Shown here piece after piece: positions 11,791 through 22,573 of a stretch of DNA of 64,000 nt. This DNA is from Topomyia yanbarensis (taxonomy: Eukaryota; Arthropoda; Insecta; Diptera; Culicidae). Within the stretch, counting starts at the first letter, position 1. Every line of letters begins with the position of its first letter. The notes below the pieces were generated by a model. It searched no databases and was not told where the DNA came from. It worked only from the letters and a program-made list of their open reading frames with translations. The position numbers and the translations under genes are program-made. The stretch is taken from positions 248,895,709 to 248,959,708 of the forward strand of contig NC_080672.1 of assembly GCF_030247195.1 (NCBI RefSeq). The letters run 5' to 3'.

Positions 11791-13010
11791 GACAGGTATA
11801 TAAGAAACAGGTCAGGTAGTGGAGCCGAGCTTAGGAGCGTTATTTCATTGATAAAAAGTGTAGAGCCAGGGCTAAAATGCCTCTTGTACTGGTGTGAGAG
11901 GATGGTGGTGGTGCGATATGTGGGGGGAGTAACCCCCGCCACACACCCCTGTTAACATCTAGTATGCACATTTTAGTAAAAAAAATACCTGAATTAGGTT
12001 AACGATTTCCTTTCTATTTGAGAGGCAAAAATGTGCCTAATCAATTAAGTTAAAAAAGTAAATTTTTGTGAAATTTTTTTGAGATTCCATCAAATCTCTA
12101 CGTTTAATGCGTTTTAAAAACAATTGGTATCAAAATCACAAATACGATTTTTAAGTTTTCCATCCTTTGAATATTTTTCAGGTACTGTTTATATGGAATC
12201 AAGAACCGTTGTAGGTGGCCATTATTGAACTAGACTGATAAATCCTAGTAATGCTGTACCTCTTTTTATAAGTTTTGCATCATTTTGATATCATTTACTG
12301 TTCTTACAAGGTTGCGTACTTTTTAAAAAAAATGTCAAAAATTTTATTTATCTGAAAGTAAAACTCCTTAAGCATATTTTCTCAAAGTTTCATAGCGATC
12401 GGAGCAATAGATAGAAAGTCGCAGCATATCGAAGCGCGCTTCGTCACGGCCGCAAAACTGAGCGGTACGTGCCAGATGACTACGTCTGTTTTATAAATCA
12501 ATTCATTCTGAATATTTCATTCAAAGGTACCAAGTCTTTGCGATGAACATATTCTCATATATATATAAGCTTATGTCGATGTCGGTGGTGCACTGACGTA
12601 TTAGAAGATTCAATGAATGTCTGCAATTTGTTTGAACCATAAGCTTTAAAATTGTTATGACTATTTTTTTGAAAACTCGTAGGCAGTTACCATGTTCAAC
12701 ATAGGTTTTAACCAACTATAGTTGAACTATAGATTAATGAAGCTGGTGTTTCATATTGAGTGAAATAGCGACCTTTATTAACGTAGAAGAAAAATAATTG
12801 ATTTTGCCATATAAAATTCCATACAAATTTTGAACGCAACGTGCAAATCGGGAAAACAATCTACCGCTCCCAAATTTTGCACAGGCATTTGAAACCACAA
12901 AAGGAACTCGAAAAGTGCCGTGCTCGTTAGTTTAAATCATTTTAAAATTTTCAAGCGCGAGCCACTCTAACTCTCACACGGCTTGATGCTGCTAGGAATA
13001 ATGACCTTGT
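11791..13010. other. Flank of the satellite with further repeat pieces
   Basis: Around 11920-11955 the text 'gtaacccccgccacacaccc' resembles the 9795-9838 junction of the composite repeat, and 11995-12040 repeats its 'ttctatttgagaggcaaaaa' end, so the satellite may sit inside that composite. 12780-12930 is a diverged copy of the outer arm of the foldback element at 17570-18974 (shared 'ccatacaaatttt' and 'aaattttgcacag'). No gene seen. Confidence 0.5.
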
Positions 13011-13274
13011 GATCTTTTGTCTTTTGCTCGTTGGAGTCAGGTATCTTACCCAAGTCTACCGCATAGTCGATGAGAGAGCATAACTCATCATCATGTTTTG
13101 CCACTCACTCCGGTATTTGTATTTTCGTTTCAGACAAGGATTCGTGAAGAATTTCAGGCGAGGATTTGGTACCGGAGTGAGTGGCAAAACATGATGATGA
13201 GTTATGCTCTCTCATCGACTATGCGGTAGACTTGGGTGAGATACCTGACTCCAACGAGCAGAAGACAAAAGATC
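13011..13274. repeat. Near-perfect 105 bp inverted repeat (hairpin)
   Basis: The left arm 13011-13115 and the right arm 13170-13274 are reverse complements with only two mismatches, separated by a 54 bp spacer. An RNA copy of either strand would form a long, almost perfect hairpin. The right arm keeps an open reading frame of about 40 codons on the plus strand. No TIR-element ends or target duplication were found around it. Confidence 0.85.
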
Positions 13275-14012
13275 CTTTACATTTCCATTCAGTCAAGTCT
13301 ATATGAGCCGGCACAGTTCTAGTTTTCCATTCTATGTTTATAACGGATTTGTTCCAGAATATATCCCTCTTTCAATTACCTAGCTTTCGTTTCTCTTAGA
13401 CTCTTAGGCTTAAATTTGCCGAAAATGGCAAAAAATCTGAACAGTGGAACATTGCGGCAATTGAAACATAGCAACAAAAAGAAAAACTACACAATACCAT
13501 TTGACTATTCTGTGTACAGTAAAATCGAATAATGTGGCTGATGATTTTTTATAAAGGAATCAAATAAAATTAAACCATTTTCAGTTTGAATGAAAAATGC
13601 TTGTAAATGACTTTTTTTAATCAATTCAATAAATGTTTTCAAAAAAGCATATTTTGCTTTGAAACAAGAATTTTTCAAGTTTGAAATTCAACTAATGGTG
13701 TTGTTGCTTCAGGCAGGTTCTGTTTTTCGCGTTATTAATTGCGTTCCTTTATATTGTGATAAAAAGACACTTGTTACGCATTAAAGCCGTTACTATGGAA
13801 ACGTTTCCGCAAACAAACGGTATTTTTGGTGCTGTCAGTAATACACTCATTCAAACGTGGTTATTATAAGCCCAACTCTTTTCCGCACTAGACCGGTATA
13901 TGGTAGCGCCATGTGAAAACGAAAGCGCTAAAAGTCAATGTTTTAGTGCACCGAAGCGAATGTAAGCAGGTCACAGATTAGTCTGTCACTAACTTACTAT
14001 GCTGGGTACCTA
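13275..14012. other. No feature recognised
   Basis: Read on both strands; only short AT-rich open frames and no repeat shared with the rest of the window were seen. Confidence 0.4.
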
Positions 14013-14636
14013 CAGTATTGGACAAAAAATGTGCAACTGGGACCAAACTTAATTAAAAAGCTCAGTTAACTTATTCGTTCCTGGATTAAAAATAAGAAAT
14101 GTTCCACCGTTGATGGTTAGGCTCTAATTTGGTTTGTACATTGAACGATGACTTATAAACTCCTTTTTAATATGGTGGAGCATGATCGTTCACTTGTGTG
14201 GTTCTCTTTTGAAGTAGTGGAGTGTAATCATCATCCTGTGTGGTCCGAAAATTCCCTTTCGGTGGAATAAAATCCGGAACACAGTGGTTATATAGTCGGT
14301 TTTCCATATTTGATAGAAGTGATTATGATAACGTTCCTTAGGCACTAATCGATCATTTGTTCTGATTATAAATCCAAGGCTGGCAACATCAAATTTTAGA
14401 ACTTTACGGTCAGAAATGCTAACTATTTGTAATTTTCAAGGAGCTGTACGTAATATTAGCGTAGTGATGTAGAATAACAATTATAAATCACATTTGTTGG
14501 GAAACTCAACCCTTTCCGCTTGACTCCCAAACGATCGACTGTAGAACTTTACTTTGTTTCGATTCTAGAACGATTAAATTTACTGACGATTTTTAATAAA
14601 GTTCGATACAAGTTGCACATGTTTTGTCTAATACTG
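14013..14636. mobile_element. Non-autonomous Tc1/mariner-type element with TA duplication
   Basis: The element starts 'cagtattggacaaaaaatgt' directly after TA (14011-14012) and ends with the complement 'acatgttttgtctaatactg' directly before TA (14637-14638). The TIRs span about 28 bp with few mismatches. TIRs beginning CAGTA and a TA target duplication are the hallmark of the Tc1/mariner superfamily. The 624 bp interior has no transposase frame, so movement would have needed a related autonomous copy. Confidence 0.8.
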
Positions 14637-14976
14637 TATACTCTCATTGCCCTCAAAAGTTTGTTCCACTAACTCTTATTGTTACCTGTTGGCTTAGAGT
14701 AATTTTCGATGTAAAAAGAGAGCAATAAATTTTATGCAAACAAAGCTATACTGCATGGTTAAATCGTTGCATACCATGTTCTTTTGAGAACGACGGCATC
14801 CATACAAATGTTACATTAGAAATGAAAAAGGCAAAGCAATAATTAAACTGCGTGAAGTCATGTTTGCGTGTTTCGGTCACGTGATTCGTGGAAATTGTTT
14901 CATATTTCACATGACTTTCTTTCATGAGAAAGTGTCATAACTCCAACGAAATTCCAGATAAACGTAGAGAGCAGAA

Positions 14977-15583
14977 CTAATACAACAGAATTTTTTCATT
15001 GCATGCAACACACAAGAGACCAGTTTCCTGATTGTATGAAATAGAAAAACCACAACTTGAGCACGTCAGCTTTACTTTTTTCCTGCTGATCCTGCCAATC
15101 ACCTTCGCTTTTGAAACATGTAATAGAATTCCGCAAACTTGAGAGTGTTTCAAATAATAAACCATTCGATTTTCTTTTCTCTCCCTGATGCGGAAAACGG
15201 CTTTCTGTATGTTGGTTTCCTTTTGTGATGAGGACCTTTTGAACCGAGCGCTGGGCGAACGTACTTCGCAGAAGTGGTTTTTGTTTGCTTCAGAGTTAGA
15301 ACTCCAACCGTTCACCCAGGAACCTCACACATGTAGCGCATTTGAAACAACAGATTATTCTTTCGTTAACCTTCATATGTGTACATTGTGAAAACTTTGA
15401 GTTTTGATCAAATCCCAGCTGAATTTTTGATTTAGATTTGTTCTTCAGAAGGACACTCGTTTCCCTTAAGCATTCTAGTTTGTGTCTGGACAAGTTGAGT
15501 TTGGCGCACCCCAAATATGACAAATTGTTGATACGTCGAATTGACCTTGGCCATAAGGGTTTGAGTATGCACACATACATCAT
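14977..15583 (-). pseudogene. Decayed C2H2 zinc-finger gene (tentative)
   Basis: Two overlapping minus-strand frames carry zinc-finger debris. One has 'THMKVNERIICCFKCATC', which resembles the His-linker-Cys-x2-Cys junction of tandem C2H2 fingers. In a neighbouring frame 'STFAQRSVQKVLITKGNQH' followed by 'TESRF' resembles a finger loop and linker. Further down is 'KLTCSSCGF' and 'LCVACNEK'. Cys pairs recur at roughly finger spacing, but frames change and histidines are missing, so it cannot encode a working array. Alternative: chance Cys-rich frames. Confidence 0.35.
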
Positions 15584-16464
15584 TCAAGTACTACGACGCA
15601 AGTTCTCAATAGAATTTCTTTAGTAGATGAAGTCCACTATGGTTTTATACGCTAGAAATAGGAAACATTTTGTTAATCCAATTCCTAATTATAGGAATTG
15701 AGAATTTGAAATTCTATAGTGAGATGAAAACTTGAAATATTCACAAGCTTACATTCCGACATAACACGATTTTTCTCAATGCGTGGTAATTGGTATATGT
15801 TTCAAGCTATTGCCTTGTACTGCAGCACAATCGGTTGTTCCCAATCAATATACTGATTTAGAAGCAAGTAAAATTCTATCTAGCAGAGGGAAGTTACAAA
15901 ATGATCCAAATTTTTATTCCCGACACGTGAATCGGCTTTGAAATGTTCGAAATGGGCTAGTTGGTCGGTCCCATCACAGCTTGGTGTAAAACGAATCAAT
16001 CATAATGCTACCCCAATTCTACCATCACCTAAACTAATAACCGCTGAGATCAATTCCATAATTGGAAAGGGTGTACCAAAGGCAATGAAATGTTAATCTC
16101 TACTATGTGCTGGAGTCGATTCCATTGGGGCTGGGAATTACCATCAATTACTCATCAGTTGCTGCCATGACACTATATATTGGTGCACGACAGAACCTGT
16201 ACATATAGTTTTGTATTCGTATGCTGTAACTTGTAATAGTGGCCGAATGTGCGTTCCCCGGGAGTATATCGACCGGACCAACAAAAAAAGAAACACTCAG
16301 CACGCTGTAAGACGGACATTGGGAATGAACTTGTGCTTGCCTACTTCGTGTAACAAACGGGCAGTGATAATGGAATTACCGTGCCTCCACTGGTGGCTCC
16401 AGGTAGGGTCAGGGCTTCGTGCCTCCGCCCCCCTATTCGACCAGAAGCCGTTTTGGTAAAAAGA
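15584..16464. other. No feature recognised
   Basis: AT-rich DNA with short frames on both strands. I found no family signature and no copy elsewhere in the window. Confidence 0.4.
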
Positions 16465-16600
16465 TATTTGCATTCGAGAAGAAAATGTTTCGGCTGTGCA
16501 GTCAATACTATAGCGTCGATACTGTTTAACCTACTCCAACGTTTCGATGCGAGGTTTGGATCTTTTCCAGGGCGTTTTATTATAAAAAATACACATTTGA
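16465..16600 (-). repeat. PLE-associated terminal repeat (pseudo-LTR), 3' copy
   Basis: The text around 'atactatagcgtcgatactg' and 'agggcgttttattata' matches 30930-31050 in the same orientation. Here it lies downstream of a PLE endonuclease end, while at 31 kb it lies upstream of a PLE N-terminal piece, as expected for the direct pseudo-LTRs that PLEs acquire from head-to-tail arrangements. Confidence 0.55.
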
Positions 16601-16844
16601 CAATTATTACGACAAAATTTTACAAAATCACTCGCAAGTTGTATTACATACGGAGAAACTCGATAGTGAAAGGGGCGCGATTTCGTTTGTCGTCGCTAAA
16701 TGTTCGATCGGTGGTTAGTTGGAGGTCGTCACAGTTTCTTAAATTTTTAGATTAAACACTCGATGAATTCTTCTGGCTGTACACACTGGTAGCCATAGAT
16801 ATGAGGACTGATGTTATTCCGGGGTTTTGGTTATGGTTCAATTG

Positions 16845-17159
16845 GTTGATGGTTCTCATTTGTAGTATTTCTTGGGAGGGTCTCTCAATTGAGTGTAATA
16901 GATTGGCTTAAGCTGTCTGTGTCAGTAGGGTAGTTGACTGTTTTCGGAGTGGTGGCGATCTGGCACATTTCGAGTATTGATAACGCAGATGCTTTCAAGG
17001 AGCGATCAATGATACATGGCTTGTGGATATTAAGTCGGTGTTGGTCGTCTATGCAATGTTGTATAAGTGCTGTTTTTTTTCTTTCAACTGTTGAATTTCT
17101 AAGTCTTCGTATTGGTAACCGTTCGGCAGTTTGTTGTCTAACAGATTAATGTGTGTCTG
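16845..17159 (-). pseudogene. Penelope-like element: C-terminal half of GIY-YIG domain
   Basis: On the minus strand this piece encodes 'ALIQHCIDDQHRLNIHK', then 'IIDRSLKASALSILEMCQI' and 'TPKTVNYPTDTDSL'. This is the usual C-terminal part of a PLE GIY-YIG nuclease, with the conserved Glu in the 'LEMCQI' segment. Its start, encoding 'QTHINLLDNKLPNGYQY', is cut at 17159-17160 by the 3.06 kb insertion; the missing N-terminal half of the domain sits at 20222-20545. A frame change just before the 'ALIQH' segment shows that it was decaying. Endonuclease role is known for the family; activity here is excluded. Confidence 0.75.
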
Positions 17160-17569
17160 CTTGTACACCAAAGGGACATTTTATTTCGTTTTATTTTAAT
17201 ATATTTTTTCTCGATTCAGTAGTGTTTAAACGTTTGAAAAGTTGTATAATACAACTCATGACATCTCAGAAATTATTGAAAAATATTTTGCAAAATTGAA
17301 TTTCGTAACAAGGTTTCTGAAGTATTGAGGGGCTGTGAAAAATGTTCGATGCCGTCTGCAGTGAACATTTAAATTGTCAATGAATTTCAAAAATATTTTC
17401 TTCCTTAATTGTGGCCTGCATTAGATACAAATATTGATACATAAGTATGTGTGGAGTTGTGGGTGAATAAGTTTTTACCACGCTTGCTTGCCGCGTTTCC
17501 ATTCATTATCGTTTGATGATGCGATGCAAAACTAGTACATGGGGTGTAGCGGCAACACAGGTTGTTTAT

Positions 17570-18974
17570 TAGGGCGGGGCAAAATGATCGTTTTTTCAGC
17601 ACAACACTTTTTTGGTTCCATTTGGGGTTCCAAATAACTGTTTGGAGTCGATTGGATTTGACCCGGCGTAGCGCATCGCGTTTGAAATTTGTATGGAAAT
17701 TAGTATGGGAAAACCTACTTTTTTGCATTTTCTATTTTACTGACTACAATTCTTCCTGCAGTATACCAACAATTAAATAGAAGTGTATTCCAGGATATGC
17801 TGAACAACTTTGCCGAAGGATGCATGGTGCTAGAATATCTCTACAACAAGTTATAGCTGTTCAAAGTTTGATAGATCGAATTAATTGCCAAAAATCATTT
17901 TTTTTGTCAGCACTGCGGGTGTACCAATGATATTTCATGTAGCATACCAAAATAACATCATATACTTTAGATTTACCACATTGGTATGTTTGGAAGAATT
18001 ATTCAAAAGCCTTAGCTCAATTCCATAGGCATAGGTAGTTTAGCAATATGGCGTAATGAGGGAAGAGGGGGGGGAGAAAATGGAAATTTGAACTGAAATA
18101 ACTGAAATCTTATCGAGTTGGAATGTTCGGATGAATTATTTTACAACATTCAATTTTTACTTCAGGTGATAGAACAACATCGAAAAGAGCACCCTATCAA
18201 ATCATAGTGCGTATTAAACTGAAATATAATCAATGCATTCCTCTGACATATCAACTCGACATCAGTTGATTCAGTCTGCAACTTTACTTCCATTGATATA
18301 AAGTCAATGCAGAGGGATACAGTATGTTTCGTTTCATGCATAGGACATTGTGCAAATGTTTTAAAATAATTCATCTGAACATTTCAACTCGACAAGATTT
18401 CAGTTATTTCAGTTAGAATTTCTATATGTTGAAGCCTTCCCCCTCCCTCTCCCCTCACTACGCCCTATTGCGAAATTACCTACGCGCATGAAATTGAGCG
18501 AAGGCATATGAATAATTCCTCCAAACATACCAATGTGGTAAATCTAAAGTATATGATGTTATTTTGGTATGCTATATGAAATATCATTGGTACGCCCGCA
18601 GTGTTGGCATAAACAATGATTTTTGGCAATTAATTCGATCTATCGAACTTTTAACAGCTATAACTTGTTGTAGAGACATTCTAGCATCATGCATCCTTCG
18701 GCAAAGTTGTTCAGCATATCCTGGACTACACTTCTATTTAATTTTTGGTATACTGCTGGAAGAATTGTAGTCTGTAAAATCGAAAATGTAAAAAGTAGGT
18801 TTTCCCATACTAATTTCCATACAAATTTCAAACGCGATGCGATACGCCGGGTCAAATCCAATCGACCCCAAATTTTGCACAGTTGTTTGGAACCCCAAAT
18901 GGAACCAAAAAAGTGCTGTGCTCGGTTGATTAGGTTATGATTACGTTTTTTCCATATAACAATGCCCCACCCTA
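17570..18974. mobile_element. Long-armed foldback element with 8 bp target duplication
   Basis: The ends are 'tagggcggggca' on the left and the complement 'tgccccacccta' on the right. They are flanked by the 8 bp direct repeat TTGTTTAT at 17562-17569 and 18975-18982. The arms, about 580-600 bp each, pair from the ends to about 18150 and 18350 around a loop of roughly 200 bp. Shared inner segments include 'ttggtatgtttggaagaatt' and its inverse. Plus-strand and minus-strand frames inside are parts of the palindrome. An 8 bp duplication fits hAT- or P-type transposition. A diverged arm copy occurs at about 12780-12930. Confidence 0.8.
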
Positions 18975-19784
18975 TTGTTTATGCCTTCAATCCGTTGTTG
19001 GAGGTCCGTAACTTTTTCTCAACGACATGTTGTTAGGTACTGAAAGTAATGTATGCGTTCTTTTAGGCCGAAAGGGAGGTCCAGAACATCTTTTGTTTCA
19101 TTTTGTTGTGGACGGTTGTTTTGAGGATGTGCATAATGGCAACTTACCGGATGAGAAAGAGTCCATTGCTGCTTAGTTCGTTAAAATCAATCTATTGTAG
19201 TGATTTTTTTTAAAGGAATGGATGTCAATATTACGGCAAAGGATTTTTTTTCGCAAAACCCATCTGGATTTGGTTTGGCAATGCCGAATGCTACCGAAGA
19301 ATTAAATATTCTACCGAAATTGTGATGTCTTCTAGTTTGGGTGGCCTGTTTGAGAAATCTCGACTCAGTTGTCATTTTCCGCACAGAGTCTTAGATGTTG
19401 TATCGATTGGTTTTTCTATTAAATAATTGAATTAATTTTATTTTTTTCTGCGTTTCTTTTATTTTGCCAATTCTACTTATTTTGTTTCTTTAATTCTGAC
19501 AACTGATACATTCCCCAAATTCTATTATTACGCTTTTGGTATGCTTACTAACAACTCTCCCCTTCATGGAAATGTGGAATTGCAGAGGATTTCTTGGTCT
19601 CTAGTAGCGACATATATCGGACATACATTTCTTTCTTTCTCAGAAGATGTGCATTCGGACGTGGTCGACGTTAGTATTGAGCAACATGCAGGAATCAATA
19701 TAGATTGCACGATGTGGCTCATCATGTTATACCCAAATGTGCTGTTCCAATGAACGTTTTGCAGTCTCAATTAGTTCTGGTCCA

Positions 19785-20221
19785 ATAATGAGAGCGAGTA
19801 AAGGCGCTTTATCCCAGGCTTATTATCCAGGGCAAGGTGTAAATACCTCTGCCCCATCCCAATGAACCAAAGGAGTGACATTTACCTTCTTAGCCAAGTC
19901 ACTCCCAACGATTTATTATATCCCCTTCAAACTGAAACGGTCGGTACGGTTGTCCTCGTTTCTTCCTCTTTCAAGACTCAAATCCATTCGTTAATTGAAT
20001 TATTCATTAAATGAATAATTAAATTGCCGTCTAATTTTGAAACATCTTCAAACCCAACTCTGCATAGTAGGCCTGGACGTTTTAATATTTGCGACATATG
20101 AAAATATGCTTCAAATATTAATATTGACAAGAAAAACATTACTGAATAACGGCAGTGTTTTCCTGGATGTTTTTCAATACTGTGTAAGGGTTAGAATAGA
20201 ATAGAATAGAATAGAATAGAA
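19785..20221 (+). mobile_element. 3' terminal region of the non-LTR insert, (TAGAA)n tail
   Basis: 19985-20221 matches 1-245 closely and ends in six TAGAA pentamers. The sequence before it ('gccccatcccaatgaaccaa') reads like a retroelement 3' untranslated region. It marks the 3' end of the insertion 17160-20221. Confidence 0.6.
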
Positions 20222-20545
20222 TAACAGATTAATGTGTGTCTGGTGTCCGTACAAGCGTGTTTTTAGTTTGTTGCTTGTTATACCCACTTAGCAGTTGTCA
20301 CACTCGTTGCATGTTATTTTGTAAACAACGTTGCTCTTTCGATCATCTGGTAAGAGTTTTTTCGTTTTGTTATAAAGCTGTTCGATTTTGAGTTGATTGC
20401 TTTTTGTTATATTTAGGTCGCGATTACTAAGTTCCATGATCTTCTCAGGTGTTACATTCTGAATGTATACGATTAATTTGTAAACGGTCGGTTTTATTGG
20501 TCGTGTTAACCCATTATAGCCCAACTTATTTTTCACGCGCATCAC
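20222..20545 (-). pseudogene. Penelope-like element: linker and N-terminal half of GIY-YIG domain
   Basis: On the minus strand the frame reads 'KNKLGYNGLTRPIKPTVYKL', a Lys/Asn-rich linker, then 'KSNVVYKITCNECDNC' and, after one in-frame stop, 'VGITSNKLKTRLYGHQTH'. 'VVYKITC' corresponds to the GIY motif and the residues after the stop to the YIG motif with the catalytic Arg region. The protein reading continues without gap at 17159 once the insertion is discounted. It is the same PLE copy as 16845-17159. The RT that should precede it upstream is not visible. Confidence 0.75.
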
Positions 20546-21230
20546 AAATTGAGTTTTCCGATCGGAAAAAAATGTGGTTATTCCAGCGAAATTATTTTTG
20601 TACTCAAAGTAGCTGATATAATAAGGAACAACCCGTGAAAATTTCAGATTGATCGATTAATTAGTTTCTGAGATATCGTGATCGTCGCGAATGAACTTTT
20701 CAATAAAATACAACTCCGAGATAATCGAGTTTTACTGTCGGTGCAGCGAGTCAACAGTCTAGCGTATCAAACACTACGCACTGCCTATGAGTGGTCAATG
20801 GGTAGCGGTCTATGAATAGTTGTAACTCAAGTTGTAGGATCTATCTAATTTTCAAAATCTCGATTTTTTTTAATCCTGACAAAAATGTGTTACCCCTTAA
20901 GCGAAAATTTAATAAAAACAATACATAAACACCGGTTTAACCACTCTAACTTCTCTAAACGTATTCTGCAAGAGTATATCAACAATATTAACTCATTGAT
21001 AATGCCTGTTCTGCGTTATTGATTGAGTAATAGGAGTTATTCTTAGCACCTACTATATATAGTAGGTTGGGCAATAATGGGTTAATGCTGTGTTTCCTAT
21101 GAGTTGGTCAAAGAACCGTTTTATTAATGGTTTCGAGTAATTATTGCGGAGTAGGTGTTCCAGAATTACGGTGCGTTTCTAATAGTGCTAAACTCTCGTA
21201 TCCGATTTATGAAATTAGTCATAATTATAC
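20546..21230. other. No gene recognised; old repeat-like DNA
   Basis: Contains phrases such as 'ttagtttctgagatatcgtg', also typical of dispersed mosquito repeats, and a short 'tatatatagta' run near 21055. Nothing coding is supported. Confidence 0.4.
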
Positions 21231-21514
21231 ATTCCTTGTTTTGACGTAAGTCTTCATTTTTTCCTTTTCCAAGGATTTTTATGAACGTGTCCACTTGAAA
21301 ACAGACAGAGAAAGAATGACCGGAACGGTGAGAATGAAGAAACGGTGAAAATTTACCTTTTTATTGCAAACACTGAAAAAAGATATGTCCTCAAGCAGGA
21401 ATCGAACCTGCGATCTCCCAGTTACTAAAATCTTCTCTAGTTGGGTGCGTTAACCACTCCGCCATCGAGGAACTGTGATGATGTTATCACATATTCCCAA
21501 GAGTATCGTGATCA
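21231..21514. repeat. tRNA-like repeat unit, copy 1
   Basis: Starts 'attccttgttttgacgtaag', runs through 'gaaacggtgaaaatt' and the tRNA-like sequence 21388-21471, and ends after 'cacatattcccaa'. A direct copy lies at 21766-22052. The intervening 21515-21765 block recurs inverted at 22053-22412. See the finding on this structure. Confidence 0.8.
21388..21471 (-). pseudogene. tRNA-Ser(AGA)-like sequence, copy 1
   Basis: On the minus strand there is an 84-nt sequence with a 7 bp acceptor stem (TCCTCGA with TTGAGGA, one G-U), an A box TGGCGGAGTGGTT, a T arm GCAGG-TTCGATT-CCTGC with a canonical B box GGTTCGATTCC, and a T6 run about 10 nt downstream that would stop RNA polymerase III. The length, the D arm and 'CTAGAGA' in the anticodon-loop position match a type II tRNA-Ser(AGA). 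The anticodon stem does not pair (CCCAA versus AGATT), so it is unlikely to be a working tRNA. It could be a SINE head or tRNA pseudogene with an intact internal promoter. Confidence 0.6.
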
Positions 21515-21765
21515 CCGCCGCAGCCTCCAATTCCTCCCAATTGACCTATATACCCCCAATGTCTCCTATAAGCAGATCGGCCAAATTTCTCTCGTTATCT
21601 ATTTTTAGGTCCAGTGGACTGCGCTCACTGTTTGCCTCCTTAGCTAACTAAGTCGCCGCCAGACTTTGGCAGTGGGTGGAGCTATGGAGAGGGCATGTTG
21701 ATGTCTGCCCTCAAAGCCTATCGGCAGATGCTAACGACAAACCCAGTCATTGATGGCATTTATGC

Positions 21766-22052
21766 ATTCCTTGTTTTGACGTGAGTCTTTGTTTTTTTTT
21801 CCTTTTTCAAGCATTTTTATGAACGTGTCCACTAAAAACAGACACAGAAAGAGTGACCGGAACGGCGAAAATGAAGAAACGGTGAAAATTCACCTTTTTA
21901 TTGTAAACACTGGGAAAAGATATGTTCTCAAGCGGGAATCGAACCTGCGATCTCCCAGTTACTACTAGTCTCTTCTAGTTGGGTGCGTTAACCACTCCGC
22001 CATCGAGGAACTGTGATGATGTCATCACATATTCCCAACAGTATCGTGATCA
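21766..22052. repeat. tRNA-like repeat unit, copy 2
   Basis: Direct copy of 21231-21514 with scattered substitutions. It contains the second tRNA-like sequence and forms the loop of the inverted arrangement. Confidence 0.8.
21925..22009 (-). pseudogene. tRNA-Ser(AGA)-like sequence, copy 2
   Basis: Same architecture as copy 1: A box TGGCGGAGTGGTT, B box GGTTCGATTCC, acceptor TCCTCGA with TTGAGAA, and a T4 run after the 3' end. The anticodon region reads 'CTAGAAGAGACTAG', which forms its own small stem instead of the normal anticodon stem. Acceptor and anticodon defects argue for a pseudogene. Confidence 0.6.
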
Positions 22053-22433
22053 GGAAAAAACAAAGACTCACGTCAAAACAAGGAATGTATAAATTCCATC
22101 AACGACTGGATTTGTCGTTAGGCTTTGAGGGCAGACATCAACATGCCCTCTCCATCGCTCTACCCACTGCCAAAGTCTGGCGGCGACTGAGTTAGCTAAG
22201 GAGACAAACAGTGATAATAAATATCTCAAGCCTTGAGCGCAGTCCACTGGACCTAAAAATAGATTATTAGAGAGATTTCGCCCGATCGATGAGATAGAGA
22301 GGTGACGATCTGCTTATAGGAGACATTGGGTGTCGTTAGGTCAATTGGGAGGAATTAGAGGTTGACGTGGTGATCACGAAACTGTTGGGAATATGTGATG
22401 ACATCATCACAGTTCCTCGATGGTGGAGTAGTT
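22053..22433. repeat. Inverted arm of the tRNA-like unit
   Basis: This is the reverse complement, with divergence, of about 21457-21800: 'gacatcaacatgccctctcc', 'gcgcagtccactggacct' and 'gataggagacattggg'-like text reappear inverted. It ends inside a truncated tRNA-like head, 'tcctcgatggtggagtagtt', at 22414-22433. The LOA-like target repeat begins six bases later. Confidence 0.75.
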
Positions 22434-22438
22434 ATAAT

Positions 22439-22573
22439 TGCCAGTTTTTGGTCAAGTGGGTGAAATGAATTATAATTAAGCAATTGATGATTGATATGAT
22501 ACGATTCATTTAGTATACCAGTCTGTCCTCATAGTGTTTAGTTATCGTCCATTCTGACTACTGGGATATCTAG
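22439..22573. repeat. 135 bp direct repeat, left copy
   Basis: Identical over all 135 bases to 25488-25622. It starts 'tgccagtttttgg' and ends 'gggatatctag'. It abuts the 5' end of the LOA-like element and is interpreted as an unusually long target site duplication. Confidence 0.9.

Larger units (their letters stand above)
17160..20221 (+). mobile_element. 3.06 kb insertion splitting the PLE, with 21 bp target duplication
   Basis: The same 21 bp (17139-17159 and 20222-20242, containing 'acagattaatgtgtgtctg') abuts both ends of this segment. Discounting the insert and one copy brings the two halves of the PLE endonuclease into one continuous reading. The right end is the (TAGAA)n tail shared with 1-245, so the insert is a plus-strand non-LTR retroelement copy whose 5' end is at 17160. 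Its interior holds the foldback element 17570-18974 as a later nested insertion. No intact RT frame is visible, so the copy is either a non-coding relative or heavily decayed. Confidence 0.6.

Noticed and set aside
16211..16755. Two overlapping plus-strand frames of 82 and 124 codons
   Set aside because: They overlap the antisense PLE terminal repeat; no recognisable protein signature.
21388..22009. Two functional tRNA-Ser genes
   Set aside because: A and B boxes are good but the anticodon stems do not pair and the copies lie in a repeated unit, so they are reported as tRNA-like pseudogenes.
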